The notes under the pieces: generated by a model
Told to the model about the DNA's origin: nothing
Seen by the model: the letters and a program-made list of their open reading frames with translations, nothing else
Database searches by the model: none
Program-made: the position numbers and the translations under genes
Shown here: piece by piece, positions 1 to 8,434 of the stretch
Layout of the letters: every line of letters begins with the position of its first letter
How positions within the stretch are numbered: the stretch's first letter is position 1
Assembly: GCA_020635875.1 (NCBI GenBank)
Contig: JACJYY010000003.1
Location: 62,001-126,000 of the forward strand
Direction: 5' to 3'
From: Flavobacteriales bacterium
Lineage (GTDB): Bacteria; Bacteroidota; Bacteroidia; Flavobacteriales; Flavobacteriaceae
Length of the DNA: 64,000 bases

Positions 1-507
1 GTTAGTATATTCACTACTTTTCAAAATGACTATAAACGAGTAATTGTGCCTTTTATTGGTGTTGGTGTTGTGACGTTTTGGTACGCTATGGCAATTGTAT
101 TTCAATATGATAATTTTGAACAGACGATTAGTCAAATGTATCAGCTGGATTTTGGTTGGTTTAGTTTTTCATCGCCCATCAAACAAGTTTTATTCATTTT
201 CTATCATTTGTTGATTGGTCTTGCATTATTGAGCTTCTTCTATCAAATCAATGTAGTATCAAAAAAGGTCAAAAGCTCCTATTTTAAATTGTTTTTGTTG
301 TTGTTATTGAGTTCTACTATTGCTTTAACATCGAGTCAAAAGAGTAATAATTTATTTGTATTCACCTTTTTCCCAGTTTCGCTATTCTTAGCTAGGATTA
401 TAGAAACCACTAACAAATATTGGATAAAAAGACTTTTATTAATTACTTTGACGGTAATTACGATACTATCATTCAGTTCCATTTATTGGGAACACTATTT
501 ATTTTAA
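1..507 (+). CDS. Multi-pass membrane protein, C-terminal part (possibly DUF6427)
   Basis: The frame is open from base 1, so this is the 3' end of a gene that starts outside the window. About 168 residues are visible, with four or five hydrophobic segments separated by short basic loops, and it ends in WEHYLF. I recognise no catalytic motif. In flavobacteria a DUF6427 membrane protein commonly lies just before a DUF4254 gene and a family 9 glycosyltransferase, as here, so that family is my best guess. It rests on context more than on residues. The next gene starts 15 nt downstream, so they are probably co-transcribed. Confidence 0.6.
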   Translation, partial: VSIFTTFQNDYKRVIVPFIGVGVVTFWYAMAIVFQYDNFEQTISQMYQLDFGWFSFSSPIKQVLFIFYHLLIGLALLSFFYQINVVSKKVKSSYFKLFLLLLLSSTIALTSSQKSNNLFVFTFFPVSLFLARIIETTNKYWIKRLLLITLTVITILSFSSIYWEHYLF

Positions 508-522
508 TCTAAATTTTAAGTC

Positions 523-1125
523 ATGAAATCTCAGGAAGCCTACAAAATATTTGAAGAAAGTATTTTAGATTATCATAAAACAGATCATGTTGATACGCCC
601 ATGAAAAATCCTTACGTAAAGGATGATATCAAACATTTGTTCTACCACAAAAATTGGGTTGATGCGGTACAATGGCACCTGGAAGATATTATTAGAGACC
701 CTGAGATCAATGCAGAAGAGGCACTTAAAATTAAAAGAAGAATTGATTACTCCAATCAAGTGCGTACGGATATGGTGGAGTATGTGGATAGTTACTTTTT
801 AGATGTGTATAAAAATGTAGTCATTAATTCAGGGGCCAAAATCAATACAGAAAGTCCCGCATGGGCCTATGATCGGTTGTCTATATTGGCTTTGAAGATT
901 TATCATATGCAGGAAGAAGCTACTCGTGCGGATGCTTCTACTGAACATAAATCAGCATGTCAAGTTAAACTAAACGTATTGTTAGAACAACAAAAGGATT
1001 TAACAACCGCTATTGATGAGTTGTTAGAGGATATAGAAAAGGGGGATAAATACATGAAAGTGTACAAGCAAATGAAGATGTACAACGACGATGATTTAAA
1101 TCCTGTTTTGCGTGCGCGTAAATAA
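523..1125 (+). CDS. DUF4254 family protein
   Basis: A soluble, helix-rich protein of 200 residues with no signal peptide or membrane segment. The pattern NWVDAVQWHLEDIIRDPEI followed by a long acidic helical C-terminus fits the DUF4254 family, which in Bacteroidota is regularly encoded beside an ADP-heptose-type glycosyltransferase. The biochemical function of the family is not established; a role with LPS or capsule glycan synthesis is inferred from the neighbour. Its stop codon overlaps the proposed GTG start of the glycosyltransferase by 14 nt, which suggests translational coupling. Confidence 0.8.
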   Translation: MKSQEAYKIFEESILDYHKTDHVDTPMKNPYVKDDIKHLFYHKNWVDAVQWHLEDIIRDPEINAEEALKIKRRIDYSNQVRTDMVEYVDSYFLDVYKNVVINSGAKINTESPAWAYDRLSILALKIYHMQEEATRADASTEHKSACQVKLNVLLEQQKDLTTAIDELLEDIEKGDKYMKVYKQMKMYNDDDLNPVLRARK

Positions 1126-2158
1126 TCAAAAACCACACAAAATTGCAGTAATGCGCCTTTCGGCAATGGGAGACGTAGCGATGCTTGTTCCTGTTTTAAA
1201 GGCGTTTAATCGCACCTACCCAGATACTGAAATAGTGGTTGTTTCACGTCCTTTTTTCAAACCTTTTTTTGATGGGATACCTACGATTTCTTTTTATTCT
1301 GTAGAGCTTAAGGGTAGGCATAAGGGGCTTTTGGGAATGTATCGATTGTTTAAAGATGTATTGAAATTAAAAGTAACAGTGTTTGCCGATTTGCATAACG
1401 TATTGCGTTCAAGAATTGTGGGCAATTTCATGCGATTGAAGGGTATTCCTGTACAGCGGATGGATAAAGGTCGTTCTGAAAAGAAAAAACTTACAAAGCT
1501 GAAGCAAAAAGAGATAAAACCCATCCAGTCAGTTTTTGATAGACATGTAGAAGTTTTGAAAAAGTTGGGATATCCTCTACAGTTAAAACCAGAAGATATT
1601 TTGCCCAAATCACCTTTGAGTGATGCGACAATTGCCCTTATTGGTAACCATGATACCAAAAGGATTGGTATAGCACCATTTGCACAGCATTTAACTAAGG
1701 TGTATCCTTTGGAACAACTTAAAGAAACAATTTTGGACCTGCTTGACGACGGTAATACTCAAGTACTATTATTTGGAGGAGGATCAAGTGAAAAAGAACT
1801 TTTGGATAAATTGGCTAAATGCCATACTAATTGTATCAATGTCACAGGACAAATCAGCTTTCAGGAGGAATTGGCATTGATTAGTAATTTGAATGTAATG
1901 TTAAGTATGGATTCTGGGAATGGACATATAGCAGCTATGTATGGCGTGCCTGTAGTTACGGTTTGGGGAAACACGCATCCCTTTGCAGGATTTGTACCTT
2001 TTGCACAACCTTTGAACAATAGTATAACTCCAGATTTGGAGCAGTTTCCGTTTTTGCCAACGTCAATTTACGGCAATAAAAAAGTGGAAGGTTATCAGGA
2101 TTGTATCAAAACAATTTCGCCGCAAAAGATTGTGGCGAAAGTTAAAAGTTTGTTGTAA
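1112..2158 (+). CDS. Glycosyltransferase family 9 (heptosyltransferase-like)
   Basis: A GT-B fold glycosyltransferase related to the WaaC/WaaF heptosyltransferases. The N-terminus IAVMRLSAMGDVAM is the usual first strand and loop of GT9 enzymes. The C-terminal donor-site motif is seen as SMDSGNGHIAAMYGVPVVTV followed by WGNTHPFAGF. It probably transfers a sugar during envelope glycan synthesis on the inner face of the inner membrane; donor and acceptor are unknown. The start is a GTG inside the preceding gene. An ATG at 1151 is possible but would delete part of strand 1. It converges with the reductase gene on the other strand, 10 nt away. Confidence 0.85.
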   Translation: MRVNNQKPHKIAVMRLSAMGDVAMLVPVLKAFNRTYPDTEIVVVSRPFFKPFFDGIPTISFYSVELKGRHKGLLGMYRLFKDVLKLKVTVFADLHNVLRSRIVGNFMRLKGIPVQRMDKGRSEKKKLTKLKQKEIKPIQSVFDRHVEVLKKLGYPLQLKPEDILPKSPLSDATIALIGNHDTKRIGIAPFAQHLTKVYPLEQLKETILDLLDDGNTQVLLFGGGSSEKELLDKLAKCHTNCINVTGQISFQEELALISNLNVMLSMDSGNGHIAAMYGVPVVTVWGNTHPFAGFVPFAQPLNNSITPDLEQFPFLPTSIYGNKKVEGYQDCIKTISPQKIVAKVKSLL

Positions 2159-2168
2159 TCATTGATTA

Positions 2169-3218
2169 TTAAACATCATCAAAATCAACGGCAATTTTAG
2201 CTGATGTAGGAATGGCTTGACAAGCCAGAATTAACCCACTAGCAATTTCGTCTTCATCCAATATAGAGTTCTTTTTCATTGTGGCAGATCCCTCTGTAAT
2301 TTGACACATACAGCTACTACAAATTCCGCCTTGACAAGAATAAGGTACATCTAAGCCTTCTTTTAACGCCGCATCCAGAATGGTCAATTTAGAAGACATT
2401 TCGAAGGTCGTTTCCTCGTCATCTACTAAAACGGTTATCTCAATAGGCGATGAGGTAGTTTCAATTTCGGTCTCTTTGGCGGAAGCCGTAAAAAGCTCAA
2501 ATTTAATCTGCTTTTCTTGTATGTTGTTTTCGATTAAGGCATCGTATACCGTATCAATCATTTTTTCTGGACCACAAATAAAGTAATGGCTGAAATCCAA
2601 TTCGCTGTACTTGTCCCTAATGATATAGTGGACTGTAGATTTATCAATACGACCAAATAAATGTTGATCATCTTTTACTTGACTGAAAATAAAATGAACA
2701 ATGAATCGCCCCGTGTATTTTAATTCCAGAGCGTGGATTTCATCTTTAAAAATGGTTTGCTCAGAGGATTTGTTATTATATATCAAGAAAAAAGTACTGT
2801 TGGGTTCTTTTTCAAGCACATCTTTTATCATCGAAAATGCAGGTGTAATTCCGCTACCTGCGACAAATGCGATATAATTATTTTGATTGGATTTATAGGT
2901 TTGTAAAGTAAATCGACCTTCAGGTTCGCTTACATCTAAATACGTGCCCACTTTAAGTTCGGTATTGGCATAGTTAGAAAAGATACCATTAGGGATTGAC
3001 TTAACAGCAACTCTTATGTTACTTTCACTAGGAGCAGAGCATATAGAATAAGAACGTCTTATGATTTCACCTTCGCGTTGTATTTCTATGGTAACGTATT
3101 GACCAGGAGTAAAGGCATATAGATTTTTTATTTTTTCAGGTATATCAAACACAATAGAGACAGCATCTGCTGTTTCTCTTCTTACTTCATGAACTTTTAA
3201 ACTGTGAAAATTAGGCAT
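2169..3218 (-). CDS. Flavin/2Fe-2S oxidoreductase, PaaE-like
   Basis: A three-domain reductase of 349 residues. The FAD domain carries RRSYSICSAP (RxYS-type flavin site), the NAD(P) domain has VAGSGITPAF and later HYFICGPEKM, and the C-terminus is a plant-type 2Fe-2S ferredoxin with CQGGICSSCMC and a fourth cysteine in ILACQ. This order matches PaaE, the reductase of phenylacetyl-CoA epoxygenase, and related class I electron-transfer reductases. No paaABCD genes are nearby, so the partner and substrate are unknown and I give no symbol. A well-formed promoter lies directly upstream. Confidence 0.85.
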   Translation of the reverse strand: MPNFHSLKVHEVRRETADAVSIVFDIPEKIKNLYAFTPGQYVTIEIQREGEIIRRSYSICSAPSESNIRVAVKSIPNGIFSNYANTELKVGTYLDVSEPEGRFTLQTYKSNQNNYIAFVAGSGITPAFSMIKDVLEKEPNSTFFLIYNNKSSEQTIFKDEIHALELKYTGRFIVHFIFSQVKDDQHLFGRIDKSTVHYIIRDKYSELDFSHYFICGPEKMIDTVYDALIENNIQEKQIKFELFTASAKETEIETTSSPIEITVLVDDEETTFEMSSKLTILDAALKEGLDVPYSCQGGICSSCMCQITEGSATMKKNSILDEDEIASGLILACQAIPTSAKIAVDFDDV

Positions 3219-3234
3219 AACAATATATTTGAGG

Positions 3235-3263
3235 CAAAAATAGTAAATATGTCTATTATCAAA
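3235..3263 (-). promoter_or_regulatory. Bacteroidota-type promoter of the PaaE-like gene
   Basis: Read on the minus strand, TTTG is followed after 17 nt by TATTTTTG, matching the flavobacterial consensus TTTG/TTG-n17-23-TAnnTTTG. The -7 box ends about 17 nt before the start codon, giving a short leader. Confidence 0.7.
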
Positions 3264-3317
3264 TAGATTTTTTTTATGCTCAAAAGAGATAAGCTTTCGT
3301 TAAATACGCGAAACGCA

Positions 3318-3348
3318 TTGAGTAGTTTTAAAAAGAAACGTATTTTTA
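3318..3348 (+). promoter_or_regulatory. Probable promoter of the sprE/porW gene
   Basis: TTG is followed after 20 nt by TATTTTTA, which differs from the Bacteroidota -7 box TAnnTTTG only at the last base. It lies 26 nt before the proposed TTG start codon. No better match is seen in the 155-nt gap between the divergent genes. Confidence 0.45.
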
Positions 3349-3373
3349 CCGCGAATAATAAAAAAACAACTCT

Positions 3374-5914
3374 TTGTTGAGATTTTCATACCATAAAATT
3401 GCGATTCTAGTAATTGCCCTTTCTTTGTTGGCATCATGTTCAACTAAGAAAAACACTTTTCTGTCGAGAAATTTCCATGCTTTGGTAACAAAGTATAATG
3501 TGTTATTTAACGGAAAAGAAGCGCTGAATAAAGGAGTAGAAGAGCTACGCGTTTCTTATAAAGATAATTTTTGGGAAACACTTCCTTTGGAAAGATTGGA
3601 TATCTCGGACGAAATGATGATGCCGGGAGATAAGAAAAACCCCAATTTTGAACGGGCTGAAAATAAAGCGGTTAAAGCTATTCAAAAACATTCTATCAAC
3701 ATAGATGGTTTTGAGTACAATTATCAAATAGACGAAGCTTTTTTTACTTTAGGTAAAGCACGGTATTATGACCAACGTTTTAATCCGGCTTTAGAGGCAT
3801 TCAATTATGTTTTATATAAATATCCAGACTGTAATATCATCGATGAAGTTAAGGTGTGGAGAGAAAAGACAAATATGCGTCTAGGGAATAATGCCTTGGC
3901 CATCCAGAATATCCGAGAACTTCAGAAAAAAGAAAACCTAAAAAGAGATATTGACAAAGAAGCCGAAATGCTTTTGGCACAAACGTTTATCAACCTTAAG
4001 GAAATTGATAGTGCTTTGGTGCATACCAATAAGGCTCTCAAAAAGGTAAAAATTAAAGAAGAAAAAGCAAGATTGTTGTTCATAAAGGGGCAACTGCACG
4101 AGCAATTGGAACAAAAGGACAGTGCGTTAGTGACCTATCAAAAGGTAATAGATATGAAGCGCAAGTCACCGAGAAGTTATATCATTCATGCTCATACAAA
4201 TTCACTACAGTATTTTGATTACGAAAATGGAGATCGAGTAGCTTTAGAAGAAAAGTTCAAAAAATTAGTAGAGGATTTTGAAAACAGAGAATATGTGGGC
4301 GTGATTTATTACCAAATGGGAAATTATTTCACAAAAATCGATTCTTTGGAAAGAGCTGAACAATACTACAATTTATCCCTGAAATCAAACTCTAGTGACA
4401 ATTATCTAAAGGCTATGAATTATAGTAACTTAGGTAAAATGTCATTTGATAATGGGGCGTATGTCGATGCTGGAAAATATTACGATAGTACACTTACAAA
4501 CTTAGAGCCTAAAACAAGATTGTATCGTTCAGTAGATAAAAAGCTCAAGAATCTTCAGGATGTCATTAAGTACGAAACCATCAGAACAGAAAAGGATAGT
4601 ATCATTAGATTAGTGAAGATGGATTCTCTCTCTAGAGAAAAATATTTTTCAAACTACATTACTACATTGAAGGCTGCAGAAGAAAAGGCTCAAATGGAAT
4701 CGCAACAAATCGATGAGCAGTCCAAGGATACACCATCTGTTGTTGGCATAAATCCAACAAGCGCAGCAAACGTTTTTTACTTTTATAACGCGCAGTTGGT
4801 ACAAAAAGGCAAAGTAGCATTTGAAGAAAAGTGGGGCAAAAGAAAAAGAGGAGACAATTGGAGATACTCTAAAGATGAGTTGGTAGTAGAAAATAGCCCA
4901 TATCAAACCGTAAAAAAGATTGTAATAACGGATAACGAACAGGTTGAAGATAAATACAACACGACATTTTATGTTTCAAAAATACCTTCGGATACAGTCG
5001 TTATTGACAGTATAATTCGGGAACGAAATTTTGCTTACTATCAGTTAGGGTTAATTTATAAAGACAAATACAGAAGATATGATTTGGCAGAAGCTAAATT
5101 CAATACATTGTTGTCTTTTAACCCAGATGAAAAATACACGTTGCCAGTGCTGTATAATTTGTATAAAATGTACAGTGCCCAAGAAAGTAATCAAGCAGAG
5201 GTGGTCAAAAATAGAATTATATCAGAGTATCCAGATTCAAGACATGCTCAACTCTTGAATAACACTTCAATTACAGAGGCGACAGATACTCCGGAGAACA
5301 AATACAATTCCATCAAAGAAAAATATGATAAGGGTGAATATAATACTGTTTTAGACGAAATAAAAAATGCACTCATACAATATCAAGGAGAGCCTGTTAT
5401 CCCAAAATTGGAGTTATTAAAGGCTTATACTTTGGGTAAAGTAAAAGGAGTAGAAGCCTATAAAGAGGCTCTTGTTTTTGTGTCGTTGAACTACCCTAAT
5501 TACGAAGCAGGTAAAACAGCTGAGAAATTGTTGCGTACGGGGGTTTTGAAAGTAGAGCAATTGAAGTTTGAAGAACACAAGAAAGGGTATTATAAGATTG
5601 TGTATACCTATGACAGTAAAGATCAAGAGACAATTTCGAAGAACAAAAAATTCTTGGAGGGTTTCATTAAAGAGATACAATTGGGTCCGATACATATGAC
5701 AGAGGACTATTATAATGAGAGCGAAAAAATGCTGGTCTTACACCGTTTTACTTCAGAAAATAAGGCTAAGTTTTTTTTAGAAGAATTGGCCAAACTGAAA
5801 AAAATAAAATTCAGAAAGGATGGTGTCATTCTTTCAAATCACAACTATAAAGTTGTCCAAATCAATAAAAACCTGAAAGAATACATAAAACAACAACAAG
5901 AAAAGACCTTATAA
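3374..5914 (+). CDS. sprE: T9SS/gliding motility TPR lipoprotein SprE (PorW)
   Basis: An 846-residue lipoprotein with signal peptide and lipobox LLASC near residue 22, followed by the SprE hallmark FLSRNFHALVTKYNVLFNGK. The rest is TPR-like helical repeats, for example DEAFFTLGKARYYDQRFNPA. SprE/PorW is needed for gliding and type IX secretion in Flavobacterium and Porphyromonas, acting in the periplasm. The likely start is TTG (TTG-TTG-AGA); no ATG lies before the signal peptide. A bactofilin gene follows after 3 nt, so the two are translationally coupled. The family call is firm; the exact start is less certain. Confidence 0.9.
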   Translation: MLRFSYHKIAILVIALSLLASCSTKKNTFLSRNFHALVTKYNVLFNGKEALNKGVEELRVSYKDNFWETLPLERLDISDEMMMPGDKKNPNFERAENKAVKAIQKHSINIDGFEYNYQIDEAFFTLGKARYYDQRFNPALEAFNYVLYKYPDCNIIDEVKVWREKTNMRLGNNALAIQNIRELQKKENLKRDIDKEAEMLLAQTFINLKEIDSALVHTNKALKKVKIKEEKARLLFIKGQLHEQLEQKDSALVTYQKVIDMKRKSPRSYIIHAHTNSLQYFDYENGDRVALEEKFKKLVEDFENREYVGVIYYQMGNYFTKIDSLERAEQYYNLSLKSNSSDNYLKAMNYSNLGKMSFDNGAYVDAGKYYDSTLTNLEPKTRLYRSVDKKLKNLQDVIKYETIRTEKDSIIRLVKMDSLSREKYFSNYITTLKAAEEKAQMESQQIDEQSKDTPSVVGINPTSAANVFYFYNAQLVQKGKVAFEEKWGKRKRGDNWRYSKDELVVENSPYQTVKKIVITDNEQVEDKYNTTFYVSKIPSDTVVIDSIIRERNFAYYQLGLIYKDKYRRYDLAEAKFNTLLSFNPDEKYTLPVLYNLYKMYSAQESNQAEVVKNRIISEYPDSRHAQLLNNTSITEATDTPENKYNSIKEKYDKGEYNTVLDEIKNALIQYQGEPVIPKLELLKAYTLGKVKGVEAYKEALVFVSLNYPNYEAGKTAEKLLRTGVLKVEQLKFEEHKKGYYKIVYTYDSKDQETISKNKKFLEGFIKEIQLGPIHMTEDYYNESEKMLVLHRFTSENKAKFFLEELAKLKKIKFRKDGVILSNHNYKVVQINKNLKEYIKQQQEKTL

Positions 5915-5917
5915 GCT

Positions 5918-6319
5918 ATGTTTAATAGATCAAAAGAAAACACAGAGAGTCCAATAGGGAAAACCAACAGAATTGTTGAAGGGACAGTAATTACAGGTGA
6001 TATTACATCTCAAACTGATTTTAGGTTAGACGGTAAGTTAATCGGAAACTTTACCTCTACGGGGAAATTAGTTGTTGGCCCTAATGCTTCAATAGTTGGG
6101 GATGTAGAAGCAGGGAATGTAGATATCGAAGGTTCTTTTGAAGGAAAGCTAAATATTTCAGGATTACTGAGTCTTAAGTCCGAATCCACGGTTAAAGGGG
6201 AGATGATAGTTGGCAAACTCTCCGTTGAGCCAGGAGCAGAAGTTACAGCAACATGTAAGATGCAAAATTCATCAGGAACAAAATCTTTAACAGCAGCAAA
6301 GGATGTCAAAACAGCCTAA
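5918..6319 (+). CDS. Bactofilin (polymer-forming cytoskeletal protein)
   Basis: A 133-residue protein with the bactofilin core: NRIVEGTVITGDITSQTDFR, then a run of short beta-helix turns such as GKLIGNFTSTGKLVVGPNAS and VEGSFEGKLNISG. Bactofilins polymerise without nucleotide into filaments that scaffold envelope or morphogenesis proteins. Flexible ends flank the beta-helix, as is normal. It starts 3 nt after sprE and its end overlaps the next gene by 17 nt, tying it transcriptionally to a T9SS lipoprotein and to the ATP synthase assembly genes. Confidence 0.93.
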   Translation: MFNRSKENTESPIGKTNRIVEGTVITGDITSQTDFRLDGKLIGNFTSTGKLVVGPNASIVGDVEAGNVDIEGSFEGKLNISGLLSLKSESTVKGEMIVGKLSVEPGAEVTATCKMQNSSGTKSLTAAKDVKTA

Positions 6320-6521
6320 CAAGCGAAATAAGTGGATAGTACTTATCAATATTCCTATTCAAATGGGGATAGTGATTTTTCTGTTTGCTTATTTGGGAAT
6401 GTGGCTGGATGAAAAATATCCAGATTCTGGAATTGCGTATGTTAAAATCTTGACAATGGTGGGTGTTTTCATTGCATTATATAACGTTATTAGACAAGTA
6501 AAACAATTAAACGATGATTAA
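6303..6521 (+). CDS. AtpZ/AtpI-family F0F1 ATPase accessory protein
   Basis: A 72-residue protein with two transmembrane helices. The pattern IPIQMGIVIFLFAYLGMWLD with a C-terminal amphipathic tail is characteristic of the small AtpZ/AtpI family placed before atpB. These proteins assist c-ring assembly or ion homeostasis in other bacteria. It overlaps the bactofilin by 17 nt and the following membrane protein gene by 8 nt, so all are in one transcript leading into the atp operon. Confidence 0.8.
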   Translation: MSKQPNKRNKWIVLINIPIQMGIVIFLFAYLGMWLDEKYPDSGIAYVKILTMVGVFIALYNVIRQVKQLNDD

Positions 6522-6909
6522 GAATTATGGTTCTTTGTTATGGGTAGCTCTAATAGGTACTTTGTCTGGTGTTATACATTATCTATTGAGTGTGCTTTTT
6601 ATAGATTCAGAAACAATTATTTCGTTTACTTATCCAATTTATGTTCTCTATGCCGTTTTTATAACTGCCTCATTAATTATTGTTGGGACAATAATCGCTC
6701 TTCATAAAAAATATAAGGAACAAATAGGTTATGTCTTTTTGTTATTAACGTCAATAAAAATGGGACTGAGTTACGTTATGACTCTTCCAATTATAGAAAA
6801 ATCAGAAGTATCAGTAAAAACTGAAAAAATCAACCTCTTTGTTGTGTTTATTTTGTTTTTAGTGATTGAGGTTATACATACCATCAAAGTATTACAAAGA
6901 ACGGATTGA
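6514..6909 (+). CDS. Small four-helix membrane protein upstream of atpB (possible AtpI/DUF6168)
   Basis: 131 residues with four predicted transmembrane helices (about residues 7-28, 40-62, 70-93 and 105-125). I see no catalytic motif. Its position between an AtpZ-like gene and atpB matches the second ATP synthase accessory gene of Bacteroidota. It may be an AtpI-type chaperone or DUF6168 protein, but this rests on location and topology only. Confidence 0.6.
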   Translation: MIKNYGSLLWVALIGTLSGVIHYLLSVLFIDSETIISFTYPIYVLYAVFITASLIIVGTIIALHKKYKEQIGYVFLLLTSIKMGLSYVMTLPIIEKSEVSVKTEKINLFVVFILFLVIEVIHTIKVLQRTD

Positions 6910-6933
6910 AAGAAAAAAATAAAACAGATAGTG

Positions 6934-6962
6934 TTGGCATAATAATTTTATATGTACCTTTG
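6934..6962 (+). promoter_or_regulatory. Promoter of the ATP synthase operon
   Basis: TTG, an 18-nt spacer, then TACCTTTG, a full match to the Bacteroidota consensus TTG-n17-23-TAnnTTTG. It lies 47 nt before the atpB start and gives the structural genes their own promoter in addition to read-through from the sprE side. Confidence 0.8.
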
Positions 6963-7009
6963 CGCAAAAATTTCGGGTAAATTATAAATTAACGATATTA
7001 AATAAACTC

Positions 7010-8110
7010 ATGGTGATTTCAAAAAAACCAGTATCATTTTTTATAGCATTATTAGTTGGTTTATTTTCAATTGTTTCCATGGCAAATACGTCTGTTGAGG
7101 GCAATGAGCATGGGCATGAGACCACACAGGAACCTACAAAAAAGGAAAAAATAAAGGCGTTTATTCAGCATCACTTGCAGGATTCGCACGATTTTACACT
7201 TACATCTGATGAGACTGTTTCCCCAGCGATTCACTACGGTTTTCCTTTACCAGTAATTTTGCTTGATAATGGTCTTAAGGTGTTTTCTTCTTCAAAGTTT
7301 AACCATGGAGAAACGGTTGCAGAAGTAGACGGTTCGTATTATAAATTATACCACGGGAAAATATATAAAACGGATGCGGCTGGTAGTATTGAATATGACG
7401 AACACCATCATCCAAAAAATGAAAAGCCATTAGACTTTTCTATTACTAAGAGCGTAGTGGCCATGTTATTTACGGCAGTTTTGATGTTTTTCTTATTTGT
7501 AGGTTTAGCAAAATCATACAAAAAAGGACCTATCCCTACAGGTTTTGGACGTGTACTTGAACCATTAATTTTGTTCATCAGAGATGAGGTAGCGATTCCT
7601 AATATAGGAAAGCACAAGTACAGAAAATTTATGGGGTATTTATTAACGGTTTTCTTCTTTATTTTAATATTGAATTTATTAGGATTAACCCCACTTGGAA
7701 TTAACGTAACAGGTAATATAGCTATAACGGCGTGTTTGGCATTGTTTACCTATTTAGTCACTCAGTTCAGTGCAAATAAGGACTATTGGAAACATATTTT
7801 TTGGATGCCAGACGTTCCATTTCTAATGAAGATAGCTTTGATTCCAATAGAATTATTAGGAACATTGACTAAACCTTTTGCATTGATGATTCGTTTGTAT
7901 GCAAATATTTCTGCAGGGCATATTGTAGTTATGAGTTTGATTGGATTAATCTTTTTGTTTAAAAATTGGATTGCGGGTCCTGCATTTTTTAGTTTGACCT
8001 TGTTTATTTCTGTTATAGAGGTATTGGTAGCGTTCTTACAGGCATTTGTATTTACTATGTTGTCATCACTTTTTATAGGTATGGCAGTTCAGGATCACGA
8101 TCATCATTAA
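7010..8110 (+). CDS. atpB: ATP synthase F0 subunit a
   Basis: The proton-channel stator subunit. The C-terminal half has the subunit a helices and the essential arginine in MIRLYANISAGHIVV, followed by EVLVAFLQAFVFTML. At 366 residues it is longer than the usual 230-280: an N-terminal hydrophobic segment, probably a signal sequence, is followed by about 110 residues of charged, histidine-rich extramembrane sequence (NEHGHE, DEHHHPKNE). The protein also ends in DHDHH. Such extensions are typical of Bacteroidota AtpB. It is the first structural gene of the atp operon. Confidence 0.95.
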   Translation: MVISKKPVSFFIALLVGLFSIVSMANTSVEGNEHGHETTQEPTKKEKIKAFIQHHLQDSHDFTLTSDETVSPAIHYGFPLPVILLDNGLKVFSSSKFNHGETVAEVDGSYYKLYHGKIYKTDAAGSIEYDEHHHPKNEKPLDFSITKSVVAMLFTAVLMFFLFVGLAKSYKKGPIPTGFGRVLEPLILFIRDEVAIPNIGKHKYRKFMGYLLTVFFFILILNLLGLTPLGINVTGNIAITACLALFTYLVTQFSANKDYWKHIFWMPDVPFLMKIALIPIELLGTLTKPFALMIRLYANISAGHIVVMSLIGLIFLFKNWIAGPAFFSLTLFISVIEVLVAFLQAFVFTMLSSLFIGMAVQDHDHH

Positions 8111-8159
8111 GATATATTTAGAATAAAAATTTTGTTTAATTAATATAAATCAAATAGTT

Positions 8160-8351
8160 ATGACAATTCCAGGAATTATTGGAGCAGGTTTAGTAGTAAT
8201 CGGTACAGGATTAGGATTAGGACGTATCGGAGGTTCAGCAATGGACGCAATTGCTCGTCAACCAGAAGCTGCAGGAAAAATTCAAACAGCGATGATTATT
8301 ATCGCAGCGTTATTGGAAGGGGTTGCTTTTGCAGCACTTTTCGCAGCGTAA
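8160..8351 (+). CDS. atpE: ATP synthase F0 subunit c
   Basis: A 63-residue hairpin of two transmembrane helices joined by the polar loop ARQPEA, which contacts subunit gamma. The ion-carrying carboxylate is Glu53 in LLEGVAFAAL. Helix 1 is glycine-rich and has no glutamine at the sodium-ligand position, and the residue after Glu53 is glycine not serine. The ring is therefore probably proton-coupled; this is inferred from motif comparison. A stem-loop follows in the gap before atpF. Confidence 0.96.
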   Translation: MTIPGIIGAGLVVIGTGLGLGRIGGSAMDAIARQPEAAGKIQTAMIIIAALLEGVAFAALFAA

Positions 8352-8360
8352 TTGAAAAAC

Positions 8361-8397
8361 AAACGAGCTATGTAACGGTTGGTTGCATAGCTTGTTT
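8361..8397 (+). other. Intercistronic stem-loop between atpE and atpF
   Basis: A 12-bp stem (8361-8372 with 8386-8397; one G-T pair) closes a 13-nt loop in the 83-nt gap between atpE and atpF. No long T run follows, so it is more likely an mRNA-stabilising or processing element than a strong terminator. Confidence 0.6.
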
Positions 8398-8434
8398 ATT
8401 GATTTGTATTTAAACGTAAGTAATATTAAAGCAT

